A stretch of 64,000 nt of DNA from Bacillota bacterium. Its GTDB lineage: Bacteria; Bacillota; Clostridia; Lachnospirales; Lachnospiraceae. Location of the stretch: the NCBI GenBank assembly GCA_023436225.1, contig JAEZKA010000052.1:1-64000 (forward strand). Direction: 5' to 3'. Position 1 is the stretch's first letter. Each line of letters opens with the position of its first letter. Below the pieces are notes generated by a model. That model did not search any database and was not told where the DNA came from. It saw only the letters and a list, made by a program, of their open reading frames with translations. This document shows positions 9,629-18,568 of this stretch, piece by piece. A program made the position numbers and the translations under genes.

Positions 9629-9660
9629 ACAGCCATCCATAACCGATTATGGACGGCTGT
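9629..9660. terminator. Strong hairpin upstream of the carboxypeptidase gene
   Basis: Arms ACAGCCATCCATAA and TTATGGACGGCTGT pair over 14 bp with one mismatch around CCGA. It lies between two minus-strand genes. There is no good T-run on either side, so it could be a processing or attenuating structure rather than a full terminator. Confidence 0.45.
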
Positions 9661-9729
9661 TATAGTCTTTACAATTGTACTATAGGAGATGTTCAATTGT
9701 AAACCCAAAAAGGGTAATACATGTGAATT

Positions 9730-10347
9730 TTATCTGATAAAATTCGTCCATTCTCGCGGCATTGGATCAGGAACAGGAAAGGAATCCTTACTGTATTCCT
9801 TAATCTTAAGCATCCATGCCATATTATTTGCCAGATTCTTCAGAACACTGATACCCTCATTGTCCTGGGTTACCTCTCCAGGTAAACAACCATGAATTAC
9901 ATTCCAGTAATAAGAAGGGGTAACCATCATATCTGAAATTAAGAAATAATTATTAAGCTGATCGAAGGTTGTAACTCCACCGGAGCGACGTGGAACGGCG
10001 ATGGAGGCACCAACCTTTAAGCGAAGCTGTCCACGGTTCGCGAAGAATAAGCGGTCTAAGAAGCATTTCATTGTTCCAGCAATGCTTGCATAATAGACAG
10101 GACTTCCTAGAAGAAGACCATCAGCAGCATGTACTTGGTCTACAATCCTGCGCAGATTTTCATCCGAGAAGGCACAATGCCCCTCGATGCAGCGACCGCA
10201 CCCAATACAGTCTTTCATTTCCAAATTTCCCACATGAAGTATCTCTGTCTCAATACCCTGATTTTCCAATTCATCACATACGGTCTTAAGTGCCATATAG
10301 GTATTACCCTCTGGCTTTGGACTTCCATTAATAGCAATAACCTTCAT
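9730..10347 (-). CDS. NADPH-dependent FMN reductase / flavodoxin-like iron-sulfur flavoprotein
   Basis: Flavoprotein oxidoreductase of the NAD(P)H-dependent FMN reductase/iron-sulfur flavoprotein superfamily. The N-terminal MKVIAINGSPKPEGNTY is the FMN phosphate-binding loop. The Cys cluster in CIGCGRCIEGHC (about residues 47-58) is typical of members that bind a 4Fe-4S cluster in anaerobes, and GSPVYYASIAGTMKCFLDR is the second conserved loop. Length is 205 aa. A GGAG box 8 bp before ATG 10347 supports that start rather than ATG 10365. The physiological substrate cannot be told from sequence. Confidence 0.85.
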   Translation of the reverse strand: MKVIAINGSPKPEGNTYMALKTVCDELENQGIETEILHVGNLEMKDCIGCGRCIEGHCAFSDENLRRIVDQVHAADGLLLGSPVYYASIAGTMKCFLDRLFFANRGQLRLKVGASIAVPRRSGGVTTFDQLNNYFLISDMMVTPSYYWNVIHGCLPGEVTQDNEGISVLKNLANNMAWMLKIKEYSKDSFPVPDPMPREWTNFIR

Positions 10348-10562
10348 TCTCAAATCTCCTCTCATATTGAACTATGTCCCGTTCAGTATACTATATAGGT
10401 TGAGGAAAAGAAATGTTTTTTTACAAGGAATGGAAAAATTGATACAAAAAAGGACCAATTGACGAAAATAGTGAATGAATTTATAATTGGAACAATGATA
10501 CTATTAATGCTGCATATAGAACAGTATAAACTGATATAAGAAGAATATTCAAGGAGGAATTT

Positions 10563-11201
10563 ATGAGACTTAGGAATATTAAAGGCTCTAGAGAGATTGT
10601 TGCTGCAAACGATAATGTAGTTCAAGAGCCGGAGAAATGGAAGGGACAATGGAAGAGCCTGTTTGGTAATGATAACCCGCTGCATATTGAGATCGGTATG
10701 GGGAAGGGGCGCTTCATCATGGAAATGGCTGCGAGAAACCCGCAGATAAACTTTATTGGTATTGAAAAATACTCTAGTGTGCTTCTCCGTGCATTGGAGA
10801 AAAACAAGGAAACAGAATTGACCAACCTATTTTTCATCCGCTTTGATGCGGAATACCTAAATGATATCTTTGGAAGCGATGAGCTTGACCGCATCTATCT
10901 TAACTTTTCCGATCCCTGGCCAAAGGACCGCCATGCCAAGCGAAGATTGACCAGCAAGGAATTTCTGGCGAAGTATAATCAGTGTCTTAAGAAAGAGGGT
11001 GAGGTCATATTTAAGACAGATAACCGCCTACTATTTGATTTCTCCGTGGAGGAAGCGGGTATTGCAGGTTGGCAGCTACGCGAGGTCACCTATGATCTTC
11101 ATCATAGCGAATATGTAGAGGGAAATGTCATGACAGAGTATGAAGAGCGGTTCTCAGCGATGGGTAACCCGATTCATCGACTGGTGGCATATCGGAAATA
11201 A
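10563..11201 (+). CDS. trmB: tRNA (guanine-N7-)-methyltransferase TrmB
   Basis: Methylates G46 in the variable loop of tRNAs using S-adenosylmethionine. The sequence shows the SAM motif HIEIGMGKGRFIMEMA, FIGIEKY, the catalytic region NFSDPWPKDRHAKRRL and the C-terminal TEYEERF motif, all TrmB hallmarks. Length 212 aa is normal. An AAGGAGG box precedes the ATG by 6 bp. It is a single gene with its own promoter region. Confidence 0.96.
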   Translation: MRLRNIKGSREIVAANDNVVQEPEKWKGQWKSLFGNDNPLHIEIGMGKGRFIMEMAARNPQINFIGIEKYSSVLLRALEKNKETELTNLFFIRFDAEYLNDIFGSDELDRIYLNFSDPWPKDRHAKRRLTSKEFLAKYNQCLKKEGEVIFKTDNRLLFDFSVEEAGIAGWQLREVTYDLHHSEYVEGNVMTEYEERFSAMGNPIHRLVAYRK

Positions 11202-11383
11202 GCTTTTTGACACTCCAATCTAGATAATCTATTTGAAAAGACAGGGACTAAACTGACAGCTTTATCATAGAATATTAATAAAGATGGTCGGAGGATTGAT
11301 TGAAAAATTAAGGATTTTTCGATCGGCAAATTTGTACTTCCGCCCAAAGTATGCTGGCTATGAAGAAAGGCTAGGTTATTAAT

Positions 11384-11527
11384 ATGAAAAGCAATTGGAA
11401 ATCACAGGTCGCCAAGGTTACAGGGACGAATCCGAAGTTCGACCGGAAGGTTCTAAAGATGAAGAAATCCTGGGATGAGGTGTCGAACCTGTTAAATAGC
11501 AGTGTGAAGAAGAAAAAGAAAAAATAG
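11384..11527 (+). CDS. Small basic protein, 47 aa, unknown function
   Basis: A short open frame translating to a very basic peptide starting MKSNWKSQVAKVTGTNPKF and ending in six lysines. AGG 8 bp upstream of the ATG is a weak ribosome binding site. No family recognised. Its composition suggests nucleic-acid or ribosome association, but that is inference. It lies alone between trmB and trxA. Confidence 0.45.
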   Translation: MKSNWKSQVAKVTGTNPKFDRKVLKMKKSWDEVSNLLNSSVKKKKKK

Positions 11528-11684
11528 ACACAATAATTCCAACTTGTTTTTTTATATCAATTGATATAATATTATTTTGTAATCACATAAAAAAGGTGTT
11601 AATTGAGATACTAAACACCGATAGGATAAATTCTTGTTCCGTAAAGCAAATCATCGGCTTCAAGAAAAGAATGGAGGAAATCGA

Positions 11685-12002
11685 ATGGCATTACAATTTA
11701 CAGATGTAAATTTTCAAAAAGAAGCTTTGGAATCAGAGATTCCTGTATTAGTAGATTTTTATGCTGACTGGTGTGGCCCCTGTAAGATGATAGCACCTAT
11801 CGTTGCAGAACTGGCAACAGAATATGAGGGTGTATTCAAAATCGGTAAACTGAATGTGGATCAGGAGCCTAATACCGCAGAGAAATATCGCGTTATGTCA
11901 ATTCCGACCTTGATTATCTTCAAAAATGGAGAAGTAGTGGACAAGGTTGTCGGACTGGTATCCAAGCAAGTGCTTCAGGACAAGCTTGATGCTCATAAGT
12001 AA
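11685..12002 (+). CDS. trxA: Thioredoxin
   Basis: Small cytoplasmic disulfide reductase. The active site WCGPC sits at about residues 28-32, with the cis-Pro region SIPTLIIFKNGEVVDKVVG. Length is 105 aa, normal for TrxA. An upstream in-frame TTG at 11634 exists, but GGAGG at 11673-11677, 7 bp from ATG 11685, decides the start. A terminator follows at 12098. Confidence 0.96.
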   Translation: MALQFTDVNFQKEALESEIPVLVDFYADWCGPCKMIAPIVAELATEYEGVFKIGKLNVDQEPNTAEKYRVMSIPTLIIFKNGEVVDKVVGLVSKQVLQDKLDAHK

Positions 12003-12097
12003 GATTGAAATAGGTAATACAATTTATAGGTCATTATGCAGGAACTCCCTTCCGCAAGGAAGAAACTGAGAATACATGTATAAATTAGAACAAAAAG

Positions 12098-12130
12098 GAA
12101 GAAAAACCCGAAAAACTAGGGTTTTTCTTC
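12098..12130. terminator. Intrinsic terminator after trxA
   Basis: Arms GAAGAAAAACCC and GGGTTTTTCTTC form a 12-bp stem with a 9-nt loop. The T-rich right arm and the A-rich flank allow function in both directions. Confidence 0.75.
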
Positions 12131-12188
12131 TAAAAAAAGCTGTTATAAAAGCAAATTAAATATTTTTTAAAAAAATTTAAAAAAACAC

Positions 12189-12217
12189 TTGCATTTTGGT
12201 TCTAGACCATATATAAT
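12189..12217 (+). promoter_or_regulatory. Promoter of the tRNA-Lys gene
   Basis: TTGCAT (12189-12194), a 17-bp spacer and TATAAT (12212-12217), placing transcription start near 12224, about 50 nt before the tRNA. Confidence 0.7.
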
Positions 12218-12273
12218 AACTTTTGCGTTCGGTAATTAAAACAAGCAAATAAAACACACCAAACGACAAATAA

Positions 12274-12346
12274 GCGTTTCTAGCTCAGTTGGTAGAGCAC
12301 CTGACTCTTAATCAGGGTGTCCAGGGTTCGAGCCCCTGGAGACGCA
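12274..12346 (+). tRNA. tRNA-Lys (anticodon CTT), island integration site
   Basis: Full cloverleaf by eye: acceptor GCGTTTC/GAGACGC, a D-arm with the standard D-loop signature, anticodon stem CCTGA/TCAGG with loop CTCTTAA (anticodon CTT at 12307-12309), T-stem CAGGG/CCCTG with loop TTCGAGC, discriminator A at 12346. CCA is not encoded. The 3' half, starting at the first base of the anticodon loop, is duplicated at 35870, marking it as the attachment site of the genomic island. Confidence 0.95.
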
Positions 12347-12348
12347 CT
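12305..12348 (+). repeat. attL core: 44-bp direct repeat in tRNA-Lys
   Basis: Identical to 35870-35913 over 44 bp. It begins at the first base of the tRNA anticodon loop and ends just beyond the discriminator base. The similarity continues imperfectly (about 8 mismatches in 57 bp) to roughly 12405/35970, covering the GC-rich segment and T-run after the tRNA, so each side keeps a terminator-like tail. Confidence 0.92.
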
Positions 12349-12844
12349 ATAAAAGTATCTATTTTGAAGACATAGGAGCTTCGGGGTGGGTGCTTTTTTG
12401 TTGCGTGGAAATATTTTGGGAAGGGCAGGCGGTGCTTACGGAAACATATATTGGCATGAGTTGTGGTCTGGTCAGTCGAGCAAAACAATTCGACATGTGA
12501 TGATTATCGGTGAAGTTGAACACAGAGATTTAGCGGGGAGCGGAAATATCAGTGAGTGGAACTTTGAGGAAGTAAAAGGAATGCATAGGAATAAAGTGGA
12601 GGTTATTTGGTCGCCCGATTGAACGCCATGAAATAAATAGTATTAATAACGATAACAGAATTAACTAGTCTATATCAGGTTATATTAATGCCTATACTTT
12701 TTGTTGAATTACTTGTAATTAAAATGTAAATAGACAAATGTATTGATTTGATTTGAATACTATAATTTATAATGATATAATATCAAATAAGCAGATTTAC
12801 TATGAAATATACCTTATTTCTGATTAAGTTGGATGGAGATCAAT
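12349..12844 (+). other. Left end of the island; possible gene remnant
   Basis: About 500 bp. 12349-12405 is the imperfect extension of the att repeat with the tRNA's GC-rich tail and T-run. An open frame at 12386-12622 (GTG start, 78 codons) ends with a segment containing EVEHRDLAGSGNIS that reads like real protein, but it runs through the T-run and has no ribosome binding site, so I regard it as a remnant or chance frame. GGTCGCCC at 12609-12616 matches two copies at the right end. AT-rich promoter-like sequence with several TATAAT motifs precedes the next gene. Confidence 0.4.
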
Positions 12845-14878
12845 ATGAAAGCAGAAGCTGTTAGTTTTTTAGAAGACTTTATAAGGAAAAGTGTTGGAGC
12901 ACAATATATTATTCCAGTATACCAGAGAAATTATAACTGGAAAAAGGACGCTCAAGTCAAGAAATTATTAGTCGATATAGAAAAACTAATAACTAATAGT
13001 AAGTATGAACATTTTATTGGATCAATTGTTTATATTGTCACTAAAGATGGTTTGACAGGACAAGAAAGGTCTGTTGTTGATGGTCAGCAACGCCTGACTA
13101 CGGTTTTTTTGATACTTTATGCACTGAGGGATTTAGCACTTGATCAAAAACAAGAATCTATTGCAAAAATCATAACTACTTGGTATTTAGAAAACTCAAC
13201 AGATGAAGACAAATATAAGTTGAGACTTAAACCATCTGTTTCTGATGATGATACATTTGAGGCAATAGCAAATAGAAAACATGATGAAATAAGTAATGTG
13301 AATTCAAACGTTTATATTAATTATTTATATATCAAAGAGTTCTTCTTTAAGATGCTTGAAAGCTATTCGTTTGATAATATAATTGAGGCAATGCGCAGAC
13401 TAAATATTGTGTATATCATGTTATCTGAAGAAGATAATGCTCAGTTGATCTTTGAAAGTATAAATTCTACGGGAATGGAACTAACTTCGGCTGACTTAAT
13501 AAGAAATTATGTTTTAATGATCAAGGATAATGATACGCAAGAAAGAATTTACAATAAATACTGGAAGAAGCTTGACAATATATTCACGGACTCAAAAAGA
13601 ATGGAAATGTTCTTTAGGATATATCTTGCAGTAAAACAGAATTCTTTAATAAATAAAAACAAAGTATATACGGGTTTTATAGAGTATTGGCTAGAGGAAA
13701 TTAAAACAAAGAGCAATGAGATTATCATGGAGGAAATTCTCTGTTATGCACGTCATTATGAGAAACTCCGCCTAGATAAAATTAGTGGAGACTATGCAAA
13801 AGAAATATCAGATTTTCGTAATATAAATTCAGATATCCCTTTACCAGTAGCATTAGAAATATTGGAGTTAAAAAGAAAAGAGATACTGACAATCAATCAA
13901 GTAAAAGACTCCCTACATGTTATTAATACCTATATGGTAAGAAGATATTTAGTTGAAAAGCAGACAAAAGAAATTTCCCGGACGTTTCCGACCTGTTTAA
14001 AAAATGTATTAGATTATTGTAATAAGAATGACTACGGTAACTTTACGGAAGTGCTTAAGAAATTTCTGATTGATAATAATGCACAGAATACAGCATATAT
14101 GCCATCGGACAATGAGATAGAACAGTATTTATTGACAGCTAATGCATACGTAATGAAAAATATTCGATGGTTACTAGAAAGAATAGAAATGAATGATAAC
14201 CTAGCAGTAGTGGATTTCTCAAATCTAAGTATAGAACACATAATGCCACAAACTAGGAGCAATGAATGGATAGAAATAATTGATGTTTCTGATGAAGATT
14301 ATGATAGTTATAAAAACAGAATTGGAAATCTTACACTTGCCACTGGACGTGATAATTCACAAATGGGTAATAAGTTTTTTGATTATAAAAAAAATGTTTT
14401 ATCCAAAACTTCACACATTCGCCTTAATCAAGGAATTTTAGAAAAGGATACATGGAGACTGGAGGAGATAACAGAACGAACAGAGAAAATGATTAGTATA
14501 ATATTAGAGTTATTTTCATACATGAAATCAACATTAGAGGTTTCCGAAAATAGAGAAATATCACTTCAAATAAGAGGAGAAATAGTAGCAAGTGGAAGGT
14601 TAAATGAAGATAATTCAATAACTGTTTACGCAGACAGTAAAATAAGAATGGATATAGTTCCGCTAACAATTGTTGCTAAAGATAAACGAGAAGAATTATT
14701 AGCAAATGAAATAATTTCCGAGGAAGATGGAGAATTTATTTTAACAGAAAATCAGGATTTTAACTCACCTAGTACTGCAGCAGAATTTCTATTAGGTGGG
14801 AGCGTTAATGGATGGGAAATTTGGAGAGGACATAATGGCGATAACATTGATAAGTTATTTAGAAGAACTGAGCTCTAA
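12845..14878 (+). CDS. DUF262/DUF1524 protein, GmrSD-like type IV restriction enzyme
   Basis: A 677-aa fusion of an N-terminal DUF262 (ParB-like) domain with the motif VVDGQQRLTTVFLILYAL (residues about 78-95) and QYIIPVYQRNYNW, and a C-terminal DUF1524 His-Me finger nuclease region with IEHIMPQ and YKNRIGNLTLATGRDNSQ. The GmrS/GmrD pairing of these domains is known to cut modified phage DNA using NTP, so an anti-phage role is likely. About 130 residues beyond the nuclease may be a target-recognition or DUF4357-like domain. An in-frame ATG lies at 12833, but GGAG at 12835-12838 favours ATG 12845. It is the first complete gene at the island's left end and is followed by a terminator. Confidence 0.88.
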   Translation: MKAEAVSFLEDFIRKSVGAQYIIPVYQRNYNWKKDAQVKKLLVDIEKLITNSKYEHFIGSIVYIVTKDGLTGQERSVVDGQQRLTTVFLILYALRDLALDQKQESIAKIITTWYLENSTDEDKYKLRLKPSVSDDDTFEAIANRKHDEISNVNSNVYINYLYIKEFFFKMLESYSFDNIIEAMRRLNIVYIMLSEEDNAQLIFESINSTGMELTSADLIRNYVLMIKDNDTQERIYNKYWKKLDNIFTDSKRMEMFFRIYLAVKQNSLINKNKVYTGFIEYWLEEIKTKSNEIIMEEILCYARHYEKLRLDKISGDYAKEISDFRNINSDIPLPVALEILELKRKEILTINQVKDSLHVINTYMVRRYLVEKQTKEISRTFPTCLKNVLDYCNKNDYGNFTEVLKKFLIDNNAQNTAYMPSDNEIEQYLLTANAYVMKNIRWLLERIEMNDNLAVVDFSNLSIEHIMPQTRSNEWIEIIDVSDEDYDSYKNRIGNLTLATGRDNSQMGNKFFDYKKNVLSKTSHIRLNQGILEKDTWRLEEITERTEKMISIILELFSYMKSTLEVSENREISLQIRGEIVASGRLNEDNSITVYADSKIRMDIVPLTIVAKDKREELLANEIISEEDGEFILTENQDFNSPSTAAEFLLGGSVNGWEIWRGHNGDNIDKLFRRTEL

Positions 14879-14951
14879 AATTAACTTGAGTTTGCGTATT
14901 TATAATAAATATAAAAATATATTATATAATTGAAGACCTATTGATAATAGG

Positions 14952-14984
14952 AGCCAATACATTGAAAAAGGTATTGGCTTTTTT
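14952..14984 (+). terminator. Intrinsic terminator after the DUF262 gene
   Basis: Stem AGCCAATAC/GTATTGGCT with a 10-nt loop followed by six T. Confidence 0.85.
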
Positions 14985-15084
14985 CATACCATCAAATTGA
15001 AAAAGTGAGGATCATTATAGGATATAGTTATGGGAAATTTATATGAAGTCAGTTCCATTGATATATAAATGAAATATATTCTAT

Positions 15085-15267
15085 ATCTGTAGAAACCAAC
15101 ATCAAATATAAGTAATATCTGTAGAATATATATTGATAATATTTCAAAGTTCTACAGAAATAAACCATATAAATGGTGTTATTTCGGTTTAAAGCGCATA
15201 AATGTGAAATATTTCTGCAGATAGTATTGACATGTTCTGTAGAAAGAGTATAATAAAACCTGTAGCA
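15085..15267 (+). promoter_or_regulatory. Array of six CTGTAG-type sites over the PLD nuclease promoter
   Basis: Ten-base sites related to TTCTGTAGAA start at 15085 (ATCTGTAGAA), 15117 (ATCTGTAGAA), 15150 (TTCTACAGAA), 15213 (TTCTGCAGAT), 15235 (TTCTGTAGAA) and 15258 (ACCTGTAGCA). Spacings of 32, 33, 63, 22 and 23 bp are near whole helical turns. The promoter is TTGACA at 15227-15232, a 16-bp spacer and TATAAT at 15249-15254; the 15235 site fills the spacer and the 15258 site covers the start point, the layout of a repressed promoter. Confidence 0.75.
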
Positions 15268-15293
15268 AATAACTTTCATACAGGAGGTATTAT

Positions 15294-16532
15294 ATGGCAA
15301 AGGCACATTTTGTAATGCAAGGTCAAAAATGTAATGAAAATCACAGATTAATCATTGAGCAGTTTAAGGATTTAGATAGTGTGAAAGAAGTTTTAATAAG
15401 TACAGCATTTTTAAGAAGCGAAGGGGTTGAGCTTATTAAAGAGATGCTTAATGGCTTAAAAGAGAATATTACAATCTATATTGGAATAAGAAATGGGATT
15501 ACTTCAATACAGGGGATAGATGGCTTACTTGATATCGGAATAAAGCCATATATTGTCGATACGGCATCAAATACTTTCATTTTTCATCCAAAGACATATA
15601 TGATAAGCAATGATATCAAAGCAATAGCTATAGTGGGTAGTGCAAATTTAACGATGGGAGGTTTAGTTAAAAATATAGAAGCAAGTAATGTAGTAGAACT
15701 GGATTTGCTTAATAATCCAGATGATAAAAACTACGTTGATAGTATGAAGGATTCTTTCACATATTTTAGAGATAAATATACTAAAAACATCATAAGGATT
15801 ACTAGCAAAGAAGAATCTGAAAAATTGTACAAAGAAGGAAAACTTGAGGATGAAAATCGTAGAGTTCATCGCAGTATCAGAGAGAACGCATCCCCAGATA
15901 AAACAATAACACCTTCTATGAAAATAGAAGTGGAAGATATCAAAGACAAAATAAAAGCAAATGTTAAAAAAGGACTCTCTGATAAAACAATTATTAAAAA
16001 GGCAATTGAGCACAAGATTAGTATTGATACATCTACATCCATTGAAAATATAAATGTTTATACAATGGAAAAAGTTTGGGAAAGTAAGGCTTTGAAAGAA
16101 AGAGACTTGAATATACCGACTGGAGAAAACACACATGCAACGGGTTCTATGACCCTTAAAAAAGGAGCCTATGATGATATTGACCAGCGAACATATTTCA
16201 GAAATGTTGTTTTTAATGAATTGACATGGGTTAATGAAAAGAATAATTATCTTGAATATGCAGAAGCTTATTTCTATGTTATAGTAGAAGGAATTAATTA
16301 TGGCAAATACAAGTTAAAGCTGAAACATGATATAAGAACTAATACAAAGTCATATGAGCAAAGAAATTCGATGACACATCTTGTATGGAATGACGCTAAG
16401 CAATTCATCGCAAATAGAGGTCTAATAGGTAAAACGCTTAAGATTTATGCTATAAAACCATCTGATTCAGAATTTGTCATTGAAATAAATGATATAAATG
16501 ATGATGATACGATAGAAATTATCAAGGAGTAA
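15294..16532 (+). CDS. Phospholipase D-family nuclease, probable restriction endonuclease
   Basis: The N-terminal region has a PLD-like catalytic core: FHPKTYMI with His and Lys of the HKD motif (about residues 99-106), then GSANLTMGGL (about 119-128), the pattern seen in PLD-type restriction enzymes such as NgoFVII and BfiI. Only one HKD is evident, as in those dimeric nucleases. The C-terminal half (about 190-412) is unassigned and could recognise DNA. Length is 412 aa, start ATG with CAGGAGG upstream. The next gene is an N6-adenine methyltransferase, so the two may form a restriction-modification pair, although a terminator and 260 bp lie between them. Expression is probably governed by the site array just upstream. 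Confidence 0.8.
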   Translation: MAKAHFVMQGQKCNENHRLIIEQFKDLDSVKEVLISTAFLRSEGVELIKEMLNGLKENITIYIGIRNGITSIQGIDGLLDIGIKPYIVDTASNTFIFHPKTYMISNDIKAIAIVGSANLTMGGLVKNIEASNVVELDLLNNPDDKNYVDSMKDSFTYFRDKYTKNIIRITSKEESEKLYKEGKLEDENRRVHRSIRENASPDKTITPSMKIEVEDIKDKIKANVKKGLSDKTIIKKAIEHKISIDTSTSIENINVYTMEKVWESKALKERDLNIPTGENTHATGSMTLKKGAYDDIDQRTYFRNVVFNELTWVNEKNNYLEYAEAYFYVIVEGINYGKYKLKLKHDIRTNTKSYEQRNSMTHLVWNDAKQFIANRGLIGKTLKIYAIKPSDSEFVIEINDINDDDTIEIIKE

Positions 16533-16551
16533 AACTGAATATAATAGGTTT

Positions 16552-16575
16552 AAGCACACATAGCGTGTGCTTTTT
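16552..16575 (+). terminator. Intrinsic terminator after the PLD nuclease gene
   Basis: Perfect stem AAGCACAC/GTGTGCTT, 5-nt loop, then a T-run. Confidence 0.85.
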
Positions 16576-16792
16576 CTATTTAATAAAGATATCCGAAAAT
16601 ACTGTAGTAAAGAGAAAATGAATAAAGGGACCTCAAAAAGTTAGAACTAATTCACAAGAATCGAATTTATGTTCTGAAAAATATTTTATATTTTATGTTT
16701 TTATGTTAATATTATAATTACATTTGTAGCAATACATTAAAATGATAATAACAGGGGTATGTTATAAAAGATGAACTAGAAAGGAATACGAA

Positions 16793-18442
16793 ATGAGGCT
16801 GAAAGAGAACGCTACTGATGAAAAATTACGAGGTGGATATTATACACCTGAGAGACTAGCAAGTTTTATAGTTGACTGGGGTTTTAGTGAAACCAAGATC
16901 AAGTCGATATTAGAACCTAGTTGTGGAGATGGAGTTTTCCTAGGATGCTTATTAGATAAGTCAAGCCAATATCAATGTACGGCAATTGAACTTGATGATA
17001 ACGAAGCAAAGAAAGCCTCTAGTTCGATTAATAATTCAAAAAAGATTTCAATTATAAATGATGATTTTTATAATGTATATGAGCAAACAATAAAGGATAA
17101 AACATTTGATTTGGTAATTGGCAACCCACCATATATTCGTTATCAATATTTGACAGAACAACAGCGAAAAAATCAAAGTTCAATCTTATCTACAAATGGA
17201 TTGAAACCAAACAAGCTAATAAATTCTTGGGTATCATTTGTAGTCGCTTGTACACAAGTTCTGAGTGATAATGGAAAAATAGGATTTGTTATACCCGCTG
17301 AGCTTTTACAAGTAGCTTATGCAAAAGATCTGAGAAAATATCTTATGAAAAAACTTCAAAGAATAACAATAGTGACATTTAAAGAATTAGTGTTTCCAAA
17401 TGTTCAACAAGAAATAGTTTTATTACTTGGAGAAAAGTATTCCAATCATGATCAAGAACATCAAATCCGTATTTTAGAGTATCAAGATATTGAGGAATTA
17501 ATAGATAATTTTCGGTTAGAAAGAACAGCATTTCAAAACATTAAGTATAATGATTCGAAATGGACAAGGTATTTCCTGAGAGATATTGAAAACGATCTAA
17601 TTGATACAATAAAAAAAGATGATCGATTTGTAAGATTTGATAAAATAGCAGAGGCGGATATAGGAATAACTACTGGGAATAATGACTTCTTTTGTGCGGA
17701 TAAAAACACAGTGCTGAAATACAATTTAGAAAGTGTAGTACGCCCTCTTATCGCTAGAAGTGTTAGCATTAGGGGAATTCGATTTACATATGATGATTGG
17801 ATCTATAACATCGACAAGGGAGCGAAAGCTTATTTGATTGACTTCCCTGAGAATCCATATGAAGAGTATCCAGATGGATATAAAGAATATATTAAAATGG
17901 GGGAAGAAAGCGGACAAAATATAGGATTTAAATGTAGTGTTAGAGATAGATGGTATAGAGTACCATCTATATGGCAACCAGACGCATTCTTTTTGCGGAG
18001 AAATCACTTGTATCCTAAATTTATACTTAACACTGATTTGCGTGCAGTTAGTACGGACACCATGCATAGAATCAGATTTAAAACAGACGTTAATCCAGAA
18101 CGTGTATTAATATCATATTATAATAGTATAGCGTTGGCGTTCACAGAGATCGAAGGTAGAAGTTATGGAGGTGGTGTATTAGAAATACTTCCTGGAGAAC
18201 TAGAAAGAATTATTATGCCTAAGATATCTGGAGATGTTCTGAGTGAAAAAGAAGTTGAATATTTTGTTCAGTTAATAGATATGTATGAGCGTAACGATGA
18301 CCGTGATATTTTAGGATTACTTGAGATAATTGACGAAGAGTTGTTGGTAGGCAAGTTGAACATAAGTAGAGATATTGTATTGGATTTCAGAAAAATGTGG
18401 ATTACTTTAAGAGATCGAAGATTAAAACGAGGAAAAAAGTGA
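16793..18442 (+). CDS. N6-adenine DNA methyltransferase (Eco57I/TaqI-like, gamma class)
   Basis: Modification enzyme that would protect host DNA from a partner nuclease. SAM motif I is ILEPSCGDGVFLGCLL (about residues 38-53) and the catalytic motif IV is NPPYIRYQ (about 109-116); the N-terminal RGGYYTPERLASFIV is typical of this class. The C-terminal half (about 270-549) has the target-recognition-domain look of type IIG and TaqI-like enzymes but no nuclease motif of its own. Length is 549 aa, ATG behind AAAGGA. It follows the PLD nuclease gene with its own upstream region. Whether it is an orphan enzyme or a true partner needs functional data. Confidence 0.88.
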   Translation: MRLKENATDEKLRGGYYTPERLASFIVDWGFSETKIKSILEPSCGDGVFLGCLLDKSSQYQCTAIELDDNEAKKASSSINNSKKISIINDDFYNVYEQTIKDKTFDLVIGNPPYIRYQYLTEQQRKNQSSILSTNGLKPNKLINSWVSFVVACTQVLSDNGKIGFVIPAELLQVAYAKDLRKYLMKKLQRITIVTFKELVFPNVQQEIVLLLGEKYSNHDQEHQIRILEYQDIEELIDNFRLERTAFQNIKYNDSKWTRYFLRDIENDLIDTIKKDDRFVRFDKIAEADIGITTGNNDFFCADKNTVLKYNLESVVRPLIARSVSIRGIRFTYDDWIYNIDKGAKAYLIDFPENPYEEYPDGYKEYIKMGEESGQNIGFKCSVRDRWYRVPSIWQPDAFFLRRNHLYPKFILNTDLRAVSTDTMHRIRFKTDVNPERVLISYYNSIALAFTEIEGRSYGGGVLEILPGELERIIMPKISGDVLSEKEVEYFVQLIDMYERNDDRDILGLLEIIDEELLVGKLNISRDIVLDFRKMWITLRDRRLKRGKK

Positions 18443-18498
18443 TTAATCTTTTGGATAAGTAATAAAGAATAAAGAAGATATATATTATAATTTTGTGA

Positions 18499-18538
18499 TG
18501 AGCTAATACTTGAGAAAACAGGTATTAGCTCATTTTTT
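18499..18538 (+). terminator. Intrinsic terminator after the methyltransferase gene
   Basis: Stem TGAGCTAATAC/GTATTAGCTCA followed by six T. Confidence 0.88.
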
Positions 18539-18568
18539 GTATATCAAAATAAGACAGGAGAAAAGCAA

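Noticed and set aside
9990..10398. Plus-strand frames inside the flavodoxin-like gene
   Set aside because: Opposite-strand shadows of a well supported minus-strand gene; Arg/His/Ser-rich translations without family features.
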